Shown here: positions 19,060 to 31,502 of the stretch, in pieces | Layout: every line of letters begins with the position of its first letter | How positions within the stretch are numbered: position 1 is the first letter of the stretch | From: Bolinopsis microptera | Taxonomy: Eukaryota > Ctenophora > Tentaculata > Lobata > Bolinopsidae | Assembly (NCBI RefSeq): GCF_026151205.1 | Contig: NC_087073.1 | Span: forward strand, 16,697,837 to 16,761,836 | DNA: 64,000 nt | Direction of reading: 5' to 3' | Made by a program: the position numbers and the translations under genes | Notes under the pieces: model-generated | What the model saw: the letters and a program-made list of their open reading frames with translations, nothing else | The model's database searches: none | Told to the model about the DNA's origin: nothing

Positions 19060-19215
19060 ATAAGGCCTGGATTCCAGACTGGAATCAAGACTGGAATCCA
19101 GATGACAGGTCTGGAAACAAGACTGGAAACCAGATGATATTTTTGACAGGGTACCAGCTCTTTCACTGAAGTCATCAGCCCTTTCACTGAAGTCATCAGC
19201 CCTTTCACTAAAGAT
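19060..19215. repeat. Short tandem repeats
   Basis: Imperfect repeats of the type (g)actggaatcca/gactggaaacca at 19075-19135, then three copies of a cctttcactgaagtcatcag unit at about 19155-19210. Confidence 0.75.
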
Positions 19216-19219
19216 TTTA

Positions 19220-20690
19220 GCTCATGTTCGCTCTAAACTACAAAATTTTCAAGTTCTAATACAGCGATCACGACTGTTCTGTCAAAGCACTAGCAAGTAG
19301 CAACTAGGAAGGTTCTTTAAAATTCTTTAAAGGGTCATAATTACTCAAATCTCTTGCTAGCAATCAAGTTGTTGTTCCTAGTTCAACACCTAAACGAGTA
19401 CAAAATAACAGCCTTTCAGGTTTAATTTTTTTGATATCCAGCTGAACATACGGCTTTGATACCAATAATGGGTGATGATCGGTGTTAGTAAATATTTGAT
19501 TATATTACCTGCATGAAACTTAGTATTGAAGTTTAAACTCTTTCTTGTGTAAGAATAACACAAAGAAACACGTACTAGTGTACTTTTACCAGTTACGGAA
19601 AGCAACTATTTAACTAAATTGAAGATAAATGAACATAATTCAGATGTACAATTCACAGTACAAAAACCAACGTAATCAGCGGACAAATTGAGTAAATGAA
19701 GATTTCGTTCTGAAACGAGCTATATATAATGCTAGGACGTAGCGCTCGACTCCAAATTGAAGTAAAATTAATACGCGATCTAACGAGTTGAACTGCCAAC
19801 TTTTTGGCAGTTCGAATGTTGGAATTACCACTACTGTGGTTGCGAGAAGCATTATTGGATGCGCGCGCGCGACCCAGTAGTGCATCGCGCTACAATGATA
19901 AAATATGAATATAAATACAATATTGGCCTAGATACTAAAAATATCATACACTGCCAAAGTTTTAAACGCGCATTGGTATTATAGCACGTGACTAATAAGG
20001 TCCTACTCCTATTAACTATTTATATTTCTAAACATATTCTTGATCCTTACGTATGCATATCATACTATGGTGTCCAATTAATAGTTAGGTCTCCAAACTC
20101 ATAGCAGAAAACAGGCCTTTTTGCCCGTATCACGTATATGAACCATGAACACAAATGACAAGGGTTTCTTTTTGGATGAATTTTTGAAAAATATTTTGAA
20201 AAAAATTGCATTTTCAATTTTGTCCTTTAAGTATTGTAATTTTGGTAACAAAAGTTGTGACTGGCCAAGCTGATTACGATCCTGTGGCTGTAATAATTAT
20301 TTCAAAATATTTGATATTTTCCAAGTCATACTTATAGACATTTATAATATATAAACATTTTATATTTTATTATTAATGATTAAGCGATATATTAACAATT
20401 AAATTTATCCATTTTTCGTCAAAAGGTAACTTTTGGCACCTGCACCAAATTTATCAAAATGATCGGAGACAAAAAATGTTGTGCCAACTCATTATTGATT
20501 ATAGCGGTTATTACTTATAAATATAAAATATACTTTCTGTCGTCTGTCAGAAACACCAACTTAATTAAATCTAATTAAAAATGAGACTCGACGCGACTTA
20601 CTCTCGACGGGATGATGATTAATCACTTTACACTCGACTGTCACGTGACTTTTTAACCCGTTCTCTAGCTGGTTCTGAACGACTTTTCGA
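19220..20690. other. Non-coding stretch
   Basis: No supported gene. It contains one copy of a dispersed repeat (about 19955-20130) shared with 28550-28710. Confidence 0.5.
19955..20130. repeat. Dispersed repeat, copy 1
   Basis: Shares aacgcgcattggtat, tagcacgtgactaataagg, cagaaaaca and tttttgcccgta in order with 28550-28710. It is a diverged interspersed element of unknown type. Confidence 0.7.
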
Positions 20691-20772
20691 AACCCTAACC
20701 CTCTAATCTGATCCCAACCCTAACCCTAACCCAATCCTTAATAAAAACATATGCTGAAACCCTAACCCTAAC
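20691..20772. repeat. Interstitial telomere-like repeats
   Basis: Several ccctaa units (TTAGGG on the minus strand) in three short clusters with degenerate spacers. The motif is the animal-type telomere repeat. An internal location suggests an old insertion or repair event. Confidence 0.75.
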
Positions 20773-20887
20773 GAGAAAGTAGACTAACTTCCTTATACGG
20801 TCATATCACGTGATCAGCGAGACATTTTTTCGCCAATATCTCGTTAGGGGAGCATTTTAACCCTATGTCATGGGGGGTGATTCGGAA

Positions 20888-21250
20888 TCATCGTCCGAAA
20901 ATACATCGATTGCAATGAAGTTGGTTGCAACCGTCGGGGTTGCAACCGTCGGGGGCCCTTTTAGAACAATCTCGAAGATCGACTGTAGAGTGATTTATTA
21001 ACGGGTGATACTCGTAAAATATTTGTTCCATATATCTGACCACCGTCGACGAGTCCAACTCGGCGCGCGTCCTGGTAGGTTGTAAACCTACAAAGTGATT
21101 TAGCACGCTCGCAGCTCGCTCTCGACGTGCTTGTCTAAAGACTTGGTTCGGATCCTGATAATTGGTTCCTGCAAGGTAATAGCTGCAGTACCAGTTAATT
21201 CCATCATACATCACACCTAATAAAGTTAAAGCTATTAACTTATACACCAA
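20888..21250 (-). CDS. Possible secreted-protein ORF or exon, unidentified
   Basis: 120 codons beginning MVYKLIALTLLGVMYDGINW, a plausible signal peptide, followed by a helical part with ASVLNHFVGL and STVVRYMEQIFYEY and a Cys-rich end (CNPDGCNQLHCNRC). The helical part vaguely recalls growth-factor propeptides, but I do not claim homology. It could be a first exon, since the Cys-rich tail reads like intron. It may equally be chance. Confidence 0.3.
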   Translation of the reverse strand: MVYKLIALTLLGVMYDGINWYCSYYLAGTNYQDPNQVFRQARRERAASVLNHFVGLQPTRTRAELDSSTVVRYMEQIFYEYHPLINHSTVDLRDCSKRAPDGCNPDGCNQLHCNRCIFGR

Positions 21251-22380
21251 TGATTAATTGCCGGAGCAAACCAACTGGCCTCCGCTCTATCGCACTTTAC
21301 CTGAGGACCCCAGGCTTTAATGTTGTTAATAGAGATTAGGCGGAATGACAGGCTGAGCGCGGCCCAGTAATATCGCACTCTATCGCACTCTATCGCACTA
21401 TCTACAGTTCACCTCGATCTAGGTGCTAAGTACCTATAACATAAAATTAAAAGCATAAACGCAGCTACAAGCTATAATGGGTATAGTCAAATTGTAGCCA
21501 TTTATAACACTTATAACACTTGTCTGCCACGTCTTTGCTGTTGCTACATGACAATATCATACTTTGTGTCTTGTGCGTTAATACTACTACTAGGGACCAC
21601 TTTTATTTGCACTTGGAGTTGCATGATCAGTGAAGCTATTATTAGGCCAGGGTTGATATGTGCTCGATCTATGACATAAATTTTGGCTCTTTTTATCAAT
21701 TATTTCGCTCACCCAAAAATTATCACGTGACTTTGATTTTTACAGTTTTGCAGTCGAACAAAACGGTGACCATAACAGTCTTTTTCCTACTATTACTATT
21801 AGTAGGACAAAAACTAACCAAGCCTATAACATCATGGAGGGGATTCGGAATCAGCGTCCAATGCAAAAATACATCGAACATTTAGTGGGAGCAATACTGA
21901 ATACATTTAATGCCACGCGTGGGTAACCTTTGAAAGGAAATTTGATCGACAACTGAGACAACTCTGCGTCTCGTGTTCCCTTTACACTTTGAGAGTGAGG
22001 AAAATACTTCGCGTATTATAAACACCATTAATCCCGAACTAAGGGTTGGTGGCACAAAATTATAACAGCGGGCGCCGCTCAGCCTGCCATTCCGCCAATT
22101 TGACAGCTTTAACGTCAAATTGCGTTGGCGGACAGCACCAATTTAAACACATAGTCTGTTTAATATCAGTGAGACTTCATAGTATAGGTTCTTATCGCGT
22201 CGGGGAAATAACGTCAATAATATGTTACCATTTGCTGTTAAATTAGTTATCACATATCATTTCAGTCACTCGAATTTGCAATCTTAGTAGTATCGGTATA
22301 TTTATCTGTAGTTGAAATGGTCAAAATTTGATTTAATGGTCTCCGACGCGAGAGCTTAACTTCGCATAAGACTCATTCGA
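21251..22380. other. Non-coding stretch
   Basis: No supported gene. A short tandem tatcgcactc array lies at about 21375-21402. Confidence 0.5.
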
Positions 22381-22617
22381 CCAAAACCCATAATCATGGG
22401 TCAGGCCGGTAGAATGGACCGCTGCCAGTGTCTCTCTTTCCCAAACAAAAGGAAATGATATTAATTTGAATAACCGTCCGCAAATGCATAATGATACCGA
22501 TAATGAATTCGGTCGTTCGCTTTTTATTTTTAAGGCACCTGAATATGGCGATTTTGGGTTTTTTTACCGAATTTTCGTATGACAGTGCTGGCGCGTATTT
22601 ATAATTATATATATACA
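22380..22617 (+). repeat. Partial copy of the hairpin-arm repeat
   Basis: Begins accaaaacccataatcatgg and follows the same order of words as the arms at 22618-22950. It then continues into ttaaggcacctgaatatggc, a piece found again at 24129-24205. Confidence 0.75.
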
Positions 22618-22950
22618 TATTTGACCAAAACCCATAATCATGGGTAGAGTGGACCGCTGCCAGTGTCTCTCTTTCCCAAACAAAAGGAAATGATATTAAT
22701 TTGACTGACCGTTCTCAAATGCAAATTCATACCGAGAATGAAATCGGTCGCTCGCTTTTCCTATATTCAATAAGCTTTATTACAATTCGTAAGCCGTGAA
22801 TGAATGGGAAAAGCGAGCGACCGATTTCATTCTCGGTATGAATTTGCATTTGAGAACGGTCAGTCAAATTAATATCATTTCCTTTTGTTTGGGAAAGAGA
22901 GACACTGGCAGCGGTCCACTCTACCCATGATTATGGGTTTTGGTCAAATA
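22618..22950. repeat. Foldback element with ~145-bp arms
   Basis: Left arm 22618-22764 and right arm about 22803-22950 are near-perfect reverse complements around a loop of about 40 nt. Arms begin atatttgaccaaaacccata. A single diverged arm copy lies at 56159-56250. No coding capacity, consistent with a MITE/foldback family. Confidence 0.9.
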
Positions 22951-22959
22951 TCATCTCTT

Positions 22960-24260
22960 TTTGATTGTAATGTCAGAGTATTTTATAAAGTCGAAATATA
23001 AACTGATATCTTCATTAATAAGGAGGAAGTTTCAACAATTTCGAAATTTTTCCTTTAAAAACATTTTCTTGTGTTTAGGTAAGCATATCTGTCGATCACT
23101 GATTGAATATGCAACTATATAATCTATCAAGTTGGCACTAAACTCAAATATAATGTCATTTAACTGTCATGTTACTGTTAAAGCAGGAACTAAATCTAAT
23201 CGAAATAAAGAGAGTGAAGTTCTCACCTTTTGCAAACTTTGAGCGGACGTTGCGTGCGCATCCAATATCAAATCACCGTAAAATTTTGAATTTTCGTATT
23301 TCTTATGTATTTTAATAAGTGTGCAAAGTTTCAGAATATTTTAGCAAGAACTCGCATCACAACGGGACTCCAAAGCTGATAAAAATCGTGAAAATAATAA
23401 TTTTCAGTGATTTTAGCAATTTTCTATCAATTTGGGCGTGTCCCCACGTGTGCAACTTTTCGATTTTCAACTTTAAAACTAGCCTATAACACAATTTAGA
23501 CCTTTAAAAAGCAAAATTGAGCTCCACCACCCAAGAGATGGCCCAACACCAGAGAATACTAATTCACAACTTTTGTGTTTTTATAAAATTATTCTTCAAA
23601 AAAGCACTAACTTCAATAGCAAGTATCTTTATGAAGGAGCAAGGTAGAAACATTTTCCGGTAGATTTTTAGAATGCTTGAACAATTATCTTAGATGAAAA
23701 TTTGCTCAGATTTTGAATAAAATTACTCCTTAATGGTTTTAAATTGATTTGAAAAGTTGTTATTTTGTCAATAATCAAGATTTAAAAACGCTTAATTTGA
23801 TGACGTCATCAAGTGGTGACGATGACGTTAAATTGTTTTTTGATATAATGTAAACTAAAGTGTAAACGATTATCTTCAAGACCTATGGTTGGAGATGACT
23901 GTATCGTTTATACTTTTGAATCTACGGACACTTAAATGTAGGCTACAATTGACTGCCAAAGCGTCTATACCACTATACTATACTTCACGACAATCTGTTC
24001 TAAAACAGGGGTTCCAGGAAACCCACTTCCCGATACTCCTGAAACTTGAAATTTCATTTACACTCGATTTGGTCAACGTCTAGACACCCTGCAAAGTTTC
24101 AGATCTTTTACTCATTTTTAACGTGGTTTTTAAGGCACCTGAATATGGCGATTTTGGGTTTTTTACCTAATTTCGTATAACATGCTGGCGCGTATTTTGC
24201 ACAAATTTCTTGAAAATCTCCAAATAACTATTTCTTATTCCTGTCATCTTTAACATCGAT
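22960..24260. other. Non-coding stretch
   Basis: AT-rich DNA with no supported gene. A CRE-like palindrome gatgacgtcatc occurs near 23800. Confidence 0.5.
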
Positions 24261-24267
24261 TTAGAAT

Positions 24268-24343
24268 GGGGGTAAGCAGTAAGGGGGGTAAATAGTAAAG
24301 GGGGTAAATAGTAAAGGTGGGTAAATAGTAAAGGGGGTAAATA
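24268..24343. repeat. Minisatellite
   Basis: Four to five copies of a roughly 17-bp unit, ggggtaaatagtaaagg type. Confidence 0.85.
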
Positions 24344-24565
24344 GTATTGTGAATATAAGGGCGACGGTCATGCTTGCCAGCATTGTGATTATATATTTTG
24401 CGCAAGTTTCTTAAAAACCTTTGCACATAATTGTTTTTCATTCCTGTCATCTTTGACATCAAATTATTATTAATTATTAAATCAAAGTTCTAAACAAGGG
24501 ATAGTTAAAAAACAACGCCCAAGTCTAATCTTTCCCTAAAACAAAAACTAAACATATTAAAAACT

Positions 24566-27347
24566 TCATTGCAAATTCCGCCAATATCTCTTGTCATAAC
24601 TCAAATTACGGAGATAATGCAGGTCAAAGATATTATTCAAATAAAGATTTCTTTTACATAAATCATGCACAATCAGCGAGAATAGATTGCTTTGGGGTCT
24701 TCCTCTTCTCCCTGGGAAGTCCAGTGTATTGATGGCAAAAATGATGGAAGAAAACGCTGGTCCGTCAATAGGACCCCGCAAAACATGTCCTAACATTCTC
24801 CACCGACTACGGGCCACTTTGTCTGACAATGGTTCAGCATTGCAGCGTTTATACAAGTTTTTGTTGGAGATGACTCCTGGGTACTTTATATTCAAAATAG
24901 TGCGAAGATGTCTGCGGTGAACAACATCTAGTTTTTCAAGGAATATTTTGGGGACGGCCCAACAGGATGAGTTGTACATAAGAACCGATACGACTAAAGC
25001 ATTATACAGTACTAGCAGGAACCCGTATAATATAACCCTAAACGGTGTCAAGACTCAAAATACTAAAATAATTATTACCTATTTAATTGGCGTTTTTGAC
25101 ACCACTTGGGGGTCCAAATTTTAGGCTCTAAAATCATTATTCCTTGGCCAATTTTTTATTTTTTCATGCTGATTTGAAGGCCATTAAAGCATTTGACCCA
25201 GCCAAAAAAGTTCCAGTTGTATATCTTTTACGGTTTTTGCGGAAAGTCGCGTTAAAGTTGATGCTGTGGTGTCAGTAAAATGGCACAGATATATATATAT
25301 ATATCGTCTCGCTTTATATGTAGTAAGATTAGACGTTTGTTTAGGGGCAGTTTATCACTCCAGGCCTTCTTGTAATTGTTGAAGGCAGCATATCCCAGGT
25401 TTATGCGACGCTGAATATCAGCTTTGCTACACAAGACGGACCCTAGAGTGATACTTTTCCTCCATGCTTCATTCCCCGACACTAATTTTCCATCACTGTC
25501 GACTTCACCCGTACTAGCTAAATAAACATGAGTGAAGTCCGTTTTGTCTTCATTGACAAAGAGGTTCCATTTCTCGAGTATAGCTGTTGCCTGGGGCAAA
25601 ATAGCTCTCAAGTTGTCTTCCTCTTCATCATTGAAGTCAACATCATCAGCATATTCAGTGTCAAGTGGAAGGCCAGCAATAGTAATCGGGGGGATCGGCC
25701 TATCTAAACTGATTGTTATAGTCCATTCAAAGCACCAGCCAAGACAAGGGTGAACAGACAGCCGGATAGACAGTCACCTTGGAAAGCTCCAAGGAGACTT
25801 AAAAACTCAGCTGAAAGAACTCCATTTACCTTCACCCGTAGCTTTGTGTTGGACAACAACAACCGGACAATCCTCAGCTCATCCTCCTAAGTACAGCCAC
25901 ACAGTTTCAGGAGTTCAAGAATCGTAGTGCGTTTGATCGTGTCAAACGCACTAGACATATCAATGTCCATGCGATGATACTCCCATTTCTTCCTTTGGAC
26001 AACTGACAGTAGAACTCGCTGACACCAAACAATATCAGCACAAGAACGAGCGCGTTTATATGCACACTGCCATGGACCAGTGAAGGCGTTCACTTTTTCT
26101 TCTATCCTTTTAAGAGTAGCCATAGACAGAATTTTTCTGGCTGCATTGGACAAGGTGAGTGGACGTAAATTCTTCAGGGGACCAATAGGTTTTTTAGGCT
26201 TCTGTAAGGGTGTTATAGTAGCCTCTCCAATGGAAATGGGGAAAGTATGTGTCTCGAAACAACTGTTTATGATTCCAGCATAATGTTCATGGACTGTACT
26301 ATTAGAGTACTTAATAAGCTCGTTGGGTATTCCATCGGGACCATTTGCCCTCCCATTTTTCAAGCTAGAGGTGGCTGCATGTAATTCAACTCCAGTAAAA
26401 GGGACATTGAGAGCACGTGGTAGACCCTCAAAAGGCTCGAGAGGTTGCTCATTGCGAGTCAGCTGTTTTTCGAGATAGTCTCTAACAACAGAAGCTTTCA
26501 TGTCGTCAGATGCAATCAAACAGCCATTTTCATCATGAACACCAATCGAGTTATTAGGTGGTTTACTTTTCTGAAGATGTCTTACTGCTTCAAACATTTT
26601 CCTTGAATCGTTTGTGTTAGTAATATCACTATAGGTCTGATCAGCTTGAGCAGACCTCACTTCAACTAATCTTTTCTGGATACTATTAGTGAGGTGGTTG
26701 ATGGATGACCTCAATGTAGTTCGATCAAGAGATTGATTATTGTTAAGTAGCTGTCGGAGATCGTGACGCTTTTCAACAAGCTCTTTGAGAGTGTCATCAC
26801 TGCTGTGATGTTTCAAGCGAGCTTTAGGTTTTGGGCCGATGGAAACATTGGCAGCATCACGAATATGAGACATAAGATTTTGAAGGTCGGCATTTGGATC
26901 GTTGCTGGTCACAAAATTTGAGAACTTGCCTTGAAGGGCCAAGTGATATTTATGTTGCATATCTTTGTTGCTTACAAGTTCTGATATATTATAAGAAGGA
27001 ACACGACGTTGTTTAGGTTTGAAACAAAGATGAATGTTGCTGAAATTGATGCGAGCAATGACAAGTCTATGATCTGAAAATGTTTTAGTACCAGCATAAG
27101 TTCTTGATTGAGTCAAAAGACACTTAGATCTATTTCGGCATAGTATGTAATCTATTTGAGAGTATACAGGCAGTGTCTTCTTACTGTACCGACCAGCCGA
27201 CCAATCCTTCCGCCAACCAGTAAATGATGTAATACGTCTGCTAGGTTGTATAAAACTAGTGTTCACAGCAAACAGATTATTTTCTGAGATAAAATCCAGT
27301 AATCTAGAACCATTTTCGTTCCTTACTCCCATTCCGTATTTCCCCAT
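24566..27347 (-). pseudogene. LINE polyprotein: endonuclease end and reverse transcriptase
   Basis: The main frame, 27347-25887, contains the endonuclease tail (SQIDYILCRNR, FSDHRLVIARI) and the start of the RT (MDIDMSSAFDTIKR). A stop or frame break follows. Motif B (QGDCLSGCLFT), a YADD motif C at about 25.63 kb and a fragment at 25611-25320 lie beyond it. The C-terminal tail (SVLMYNSSCWAVP, RWRMLGHVLRG) is at 25051-24566. It is not functional. Confidence 0.85.
25012..25310. repeat. Dispersed repeat splitting the LINE
   Basis: ctagcaggaacccgt through catttgacccagcc matches 61474-61645 in the same orientation, including cgtttttgacaccacttggg. It interrupts the LINE between the residues corresponding to RLILL and YNALVVSV. 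An (AT)n run follows at about 25288-25306. Confidence 0.8.
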
Positions 27348-27399
27348 GTATCTACCAAAACCCTGTTCAATATCAAATTAGAATGTATAAAAGCAACGG

Positions 27400-29940
27400 T
27401 CATGCTTGTAGTAGAGGCTCTTACGGGCATTGTCTGTTCGATACCGTAGGGCCCCCAGATACACCTTACTAGACGTATTTTTGACCGTAAAATCGATTAA
27501 AAGTGGTTTCAAGATGATTGGACTGAGTTAGCGCGGTTAAAATCGCAAAAAAACCGATTTTGGGGCCAAAAAACCATGTTTTTTGATAATCTGGGCAAGT
27601 TAATTTTGTTGGCATGTCAGCAAAACTTGCATGAAGATAGCTAAAAGACAGCCGCACAAGATGGTATAAAAATAAAACAAATCCCTCGATTTTAGCGCAG
27701 GTAAAAATCCAAAAAAGTGGTAAAAATGTTGACTTTTTTGCTTGAAGTTTGAATAAGTTTTTGCAGTTGTATTAAATCAACCCAAAAATAGTCACATCGT
27801 GTTTGTCTAAATTTTTCCTTTCCGAGAAGTACCCACTTCATATACTTTATCGAAGTTTGAATATTGTCACTCCGCAAGCGTTTTTGCCAAATTTTCGACG
27901 CGCACTACGCGCAAAAGCATTTAGTTGTTATCAATTGGCACCCGCGCGTTCATCATAAATTTCAAACAGCTATAACTCAGCGAGATTATGTCGGTTCTAG
28001 CTCATATTTTCACAACAAATAGAAAATTATGTGATCTTATTGCTGACAAAATATGAATTTAATCACTTTATTTGCCTTAGAGTAACACTGGTGTGCCCAC
28101 CTACGAGTGGTATTGAAACGTAGCGCGCCTGAAACGTAGCGCCCCTGAAAGCATGATAATGTCAGCCGCGCCGTAAGCTTTCATTAGGTTTTAGGTATCG
28201 CGTCCGCGGCAAACAGAAGATAAATCGGAAATTGTGGAACCAGATGATACGGTTTTTGAGGCATTTTGATACGGTCATTTTAGTCTGTTAAAGTAGTCTC
28301 AGAGTGCTGGAAATGGTTTCACGGTGTAGGGGGATGTGTTTACTAACTATTTTGACGTCAAAATTGTCGCCAGAGGCTCCCTGAATCATGGAATGAACGG
28401 AATGAACAAAAATGAAATTTTTACTAAAACTCGTCGGATTGCCCCAAAACAGGTCAGAATCGTTTGGTATTGACCCTTATAGTGTTCCTACAAAGTTTGG
28501 TGGCCCTAGCACTCCAAGAACGCCCACTAGAGACTTGATAGACTGTCAAAGTTTAAAACGCGCATTGGTATAGCACGTGACTAATAAGGCCAAATTTATA
28601 CTTCTTAACATATTATCGATCCTTAGACATCATACTATTGTGTTTTATTAGCGATTAGGTCTCTAAACTCGTAGCAGAAAACACGTCTTTTTGCCCGTAA
28701 GAGCTTCTACTATTGCCATCACTGTGATATAAGACGGCGCGTTGATAGATAATGATATGATTATGACAGCATTATTTGTCATTTATGTCAGAATCAAGAC
28801 AATGAATTAAAGTCTCGACAAGCAAGGTACTGTCGAATAGTAGCCCACTTGATTGTGAGAACTACGAGAAAGGAATTTTACTGTGGTACCTGCACTGATC
28901 GCTCTCCAAGGACTTGGAAATTTCTTACCAAAAAGAGAAAGAAAACCCAAGTCACTTAATACCGGGCTGGCGTACGAGTGAATTAGTAAAAGCCGGAATT
29001 GTGAGTGCTTTCCCAGTCAGCCGCTCTGACAGCTGCTACTCTAGCGTTTGTGAGCAGACACCTTCTTATATTTCATACATAATATAAACTGTGTAACCAT
29101 GGTAACTAGTTAGTAACCTTGGTAACTTGCTTTTGATGTACAGACATTCAGTATCATTTCCGAGTTAGGACGGCAAAATCCGACTATAAAATATAAAAGT
29201 TAAACAATCGAAATATTAGCAGGTGTCGTGTGATCGAACATAAATTAATTATCGCAATATAATCGTTACTCAAATCGGTCATTATTATAAGTTTGTCGTA
29301 TAAGTGCCTTCATCAGTTGATTGAAAGGTTGTTCAAAAAATTGGTTGAAAGACGAAAATCACAAAATTTGGTCGCTTGAACTCTCTTTGCTCTTCCACTA
29401 TAATTATAGAATAATAACTATTTAAAAAGTAAACCTACATGTAGCTAGTGGACAAAGCATAGATAGTATCGACCAAATATGGTAATCCAACTGATGTAAC
29501 TTTTCGACCGACTGATGGAAATAAATATACCGATACGTATAACAGTAGCACCACTTTCATAAAATTAACATGAAAATATTTTTCCCCAAACATGAAAATT
29601 TAGTTTAAGAGGTTACCGGGATGGCCAAGATTTTAAAAATGCAGCGACATTTGAAAAGCTATTTCCTTTAATTTCAAGTTCACTTAAGTCCGCCGTCATC
29701 AAGTTTTTAATAATCACGTTAAAAATAGCCCCTCCTTAGAGACCGTTTTATTAGTATGCTACTTTATTACTACTACTAGATAAAACAGTGTAGTTAATAT
29801 ACTACTACACAGTGTATATACTACTATACAGTGTAGACTGTAGAATATAAAGTTTCCAGTTCCCTAAAAGCTGCTTACAGAGTGCGTGAAGATTGCGAAT
29901 GATATCATTGTGTGCCCATTACCCAAATTAAACCATTTAA
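27400..29940. other. Non-coding stretch
   Basis: No supported gene. It carries dispersed-repeat copy 2 and a tandem cluster of actactac/cagtgtag words at 29755-29850. Confidence 0.5.
28550..28710. repeat. Dispersed repeat, copy 2
   Basis: Same orientation and word order as 19955-20130. No coding capacity. Confidence 0.7.
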
Positions 29941-29951
29941 CTTTAAGGCCA

Positions 29952-29953
<2 letters not shown>

Positions 29954-29993
<40 letters not shown>
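29954..29993. repeat. 40-bp poly-G run
   Basis: Uninterrupted G run at the left end of the TTAA element. Expected to be hypervariable and G-quadruplex forming. Confidence 0.9.
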
Positions 29994-29994
<1 letters not shown>

Positions 29995-30177
29995 ATGACA
30001 CTTTTCTAGTTTTCACATATTTGATAATATCTGCTCGAGACGAACAAGAAGAAAAAAAAACCGGATCAAAATCTGACCTTGCGTTCCTGAGATATCGCGC
30101 GCTAAATTTTGAGGTTTACCTGTAATTACATGTTAAACTGGATCTTTAAACGGCTGTAACTTTTTTGACCTTTCGAT

Positions 30178-30475
30178 TCCTTAGTTGAGAAAACCGGCCA
30201 CTCCCTGATCTTGAGGTTTGGTACAGTGGTTCCTTGGAAAATAATCCTCATTTATGATGCAGCGATCTTTTTTATTTGACTCGGTTCTCGAATCATGAGG
30301 TTAATCATGTCAAAAATTCGGAAAATTTTGCTGGTTAACCTCATAATTCGAGAAACGAGTCAAATAAAAAAAATCGCTGCATCTAATGTCTAGATAATTG
30401 TCCAAGGAACCACTGTACCAAATCTCAATATCAGGGGGTGGCTGGTTTCCTCAACTAAGGAACTGAAAGTCACAA
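30178..30475. repeat. Large hairpin inside the TTAA element
   Basis: Arms about 30178-30312 and 30333-30475 are near reverse complements: ggtacagtggttccttgg pairs with ccaaggaaccactgtacc, and atttgactcg with cgagtcaaat. The loop is about 20 nt. Confidence 0.85.
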
Positions 30476-31365
30476 AATGTGTTTTGAGATAGATGCAATT
30501 TAGTGTTTTCAAAATGTTGAATATTCACTGGAATGTATCACAGTTCGTTAGTTAGGACTTTCTATACACTTAACAACGTTTGCTTGATCAGACCTGGCCA
30601 TCCCCTAAATGATCTTAGCCACTTTCAGTAGTTAATGTCCTTGTATTGTAAAAAATGAGGTTAACCAAGACTTCCTGTAAACACTTACTGCTTAAAAGTA
30701 GTAAAAAATTGGTTGTTAACCTCGCTTTAGACCATATTACACTGGGATTGGTTTATTAATATGTTATTATATATGTAGTAAAACATTTCCACAGTGTAAC
30801 GATTAAGTTTTTGAGGTTAACATGTATTTGACTGGTCAGATATTCAAAAAATGAGAGGTTATAACCTCATTTTTTAGCCATTTACGGATAAAATCTTCTA
30901 CTAAAATATAGTCAGTTCAAATCTCCTTTGTCACGTGATTATAGTTGTAGGCATTGTGATACCAATAGATACCTCACTGCGATATTGTGGTGCATTACAT
31001 AAGTAAGAATCGTATGTATATTCCCTACGGTACCAAAATGTGATGGTTAACCTCATTTTTTCATTTTCCCAAGATAAAAGAAAGTCAATCAACATGTCAT
31101 CTATTTAGAAATGTGTATACCGTAAACTAACGATGAAAATAATAGCTCTATCATTTGATCTATTCTCGCTATATTTAAAAAAAGAGGTTAACCTCATTTA
31201 ATCACGTTTGGAAATTACTTTTTCTGATAATTATGAGCCTAAAATTTAGAGTTAACATTTGCTGACCGAAATAACAAAAAATTAGGGAGTGTAATAAAAT
31301 ATTAACCTCAATTTTATTAACCTCAATGTTGTATAGTCAATTTTGTGTAAATCGGTTAACCTCAA
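30296..31365. repeat. Dispersed array of gaggttaacctc half-sites
   Basis: At least ten half or full sites of the palindrome tgaggttaacctca at about 30296, 30333, 30654, 30716, 30810, 30854, 31043, 31183, 31305, 31320 and 31352, irregularly spaced. They could be subterminal transposase-binding sites (inference). Confidence 0.75.
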
Positions 31366-31477
31366 TTATTAAAAAAAGTTAAGCAGCTACAAATATGTGA
31401 ATAGCAGCAATGTTTTTGTCATCAAAAATTATATTGATTTAGAAAATAATATTTTGGTCGATGTTTTTGACCCCTTA

Positions 31478-31502
31478 CCCCCCCCCCCCCCCCCCCCCCC
31501 CC
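31478..31502. repeat. 25-bp poly-C run
   Basis: Mirror of the left poly-G run at the right end of the same TTAA element. Confidence 0.9.

Larger units (their letters stand above)
24500..27360 (-). mobile_element. Decayed, 5'-truncated LINE
   Basis: Minus-strand non-LTR element starting in the C-terminal half of the endonuclease. It is the same family as the LINE at 51217-53294. A dispersed repeat plus an AT dinucleotide run (25.02-25.31 kb) has been inserted in it. Clade not certain; the C-terminal RWRMLGHVLRG type motif recalls RTE/CR1-type elements. Confidence 0.85.
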
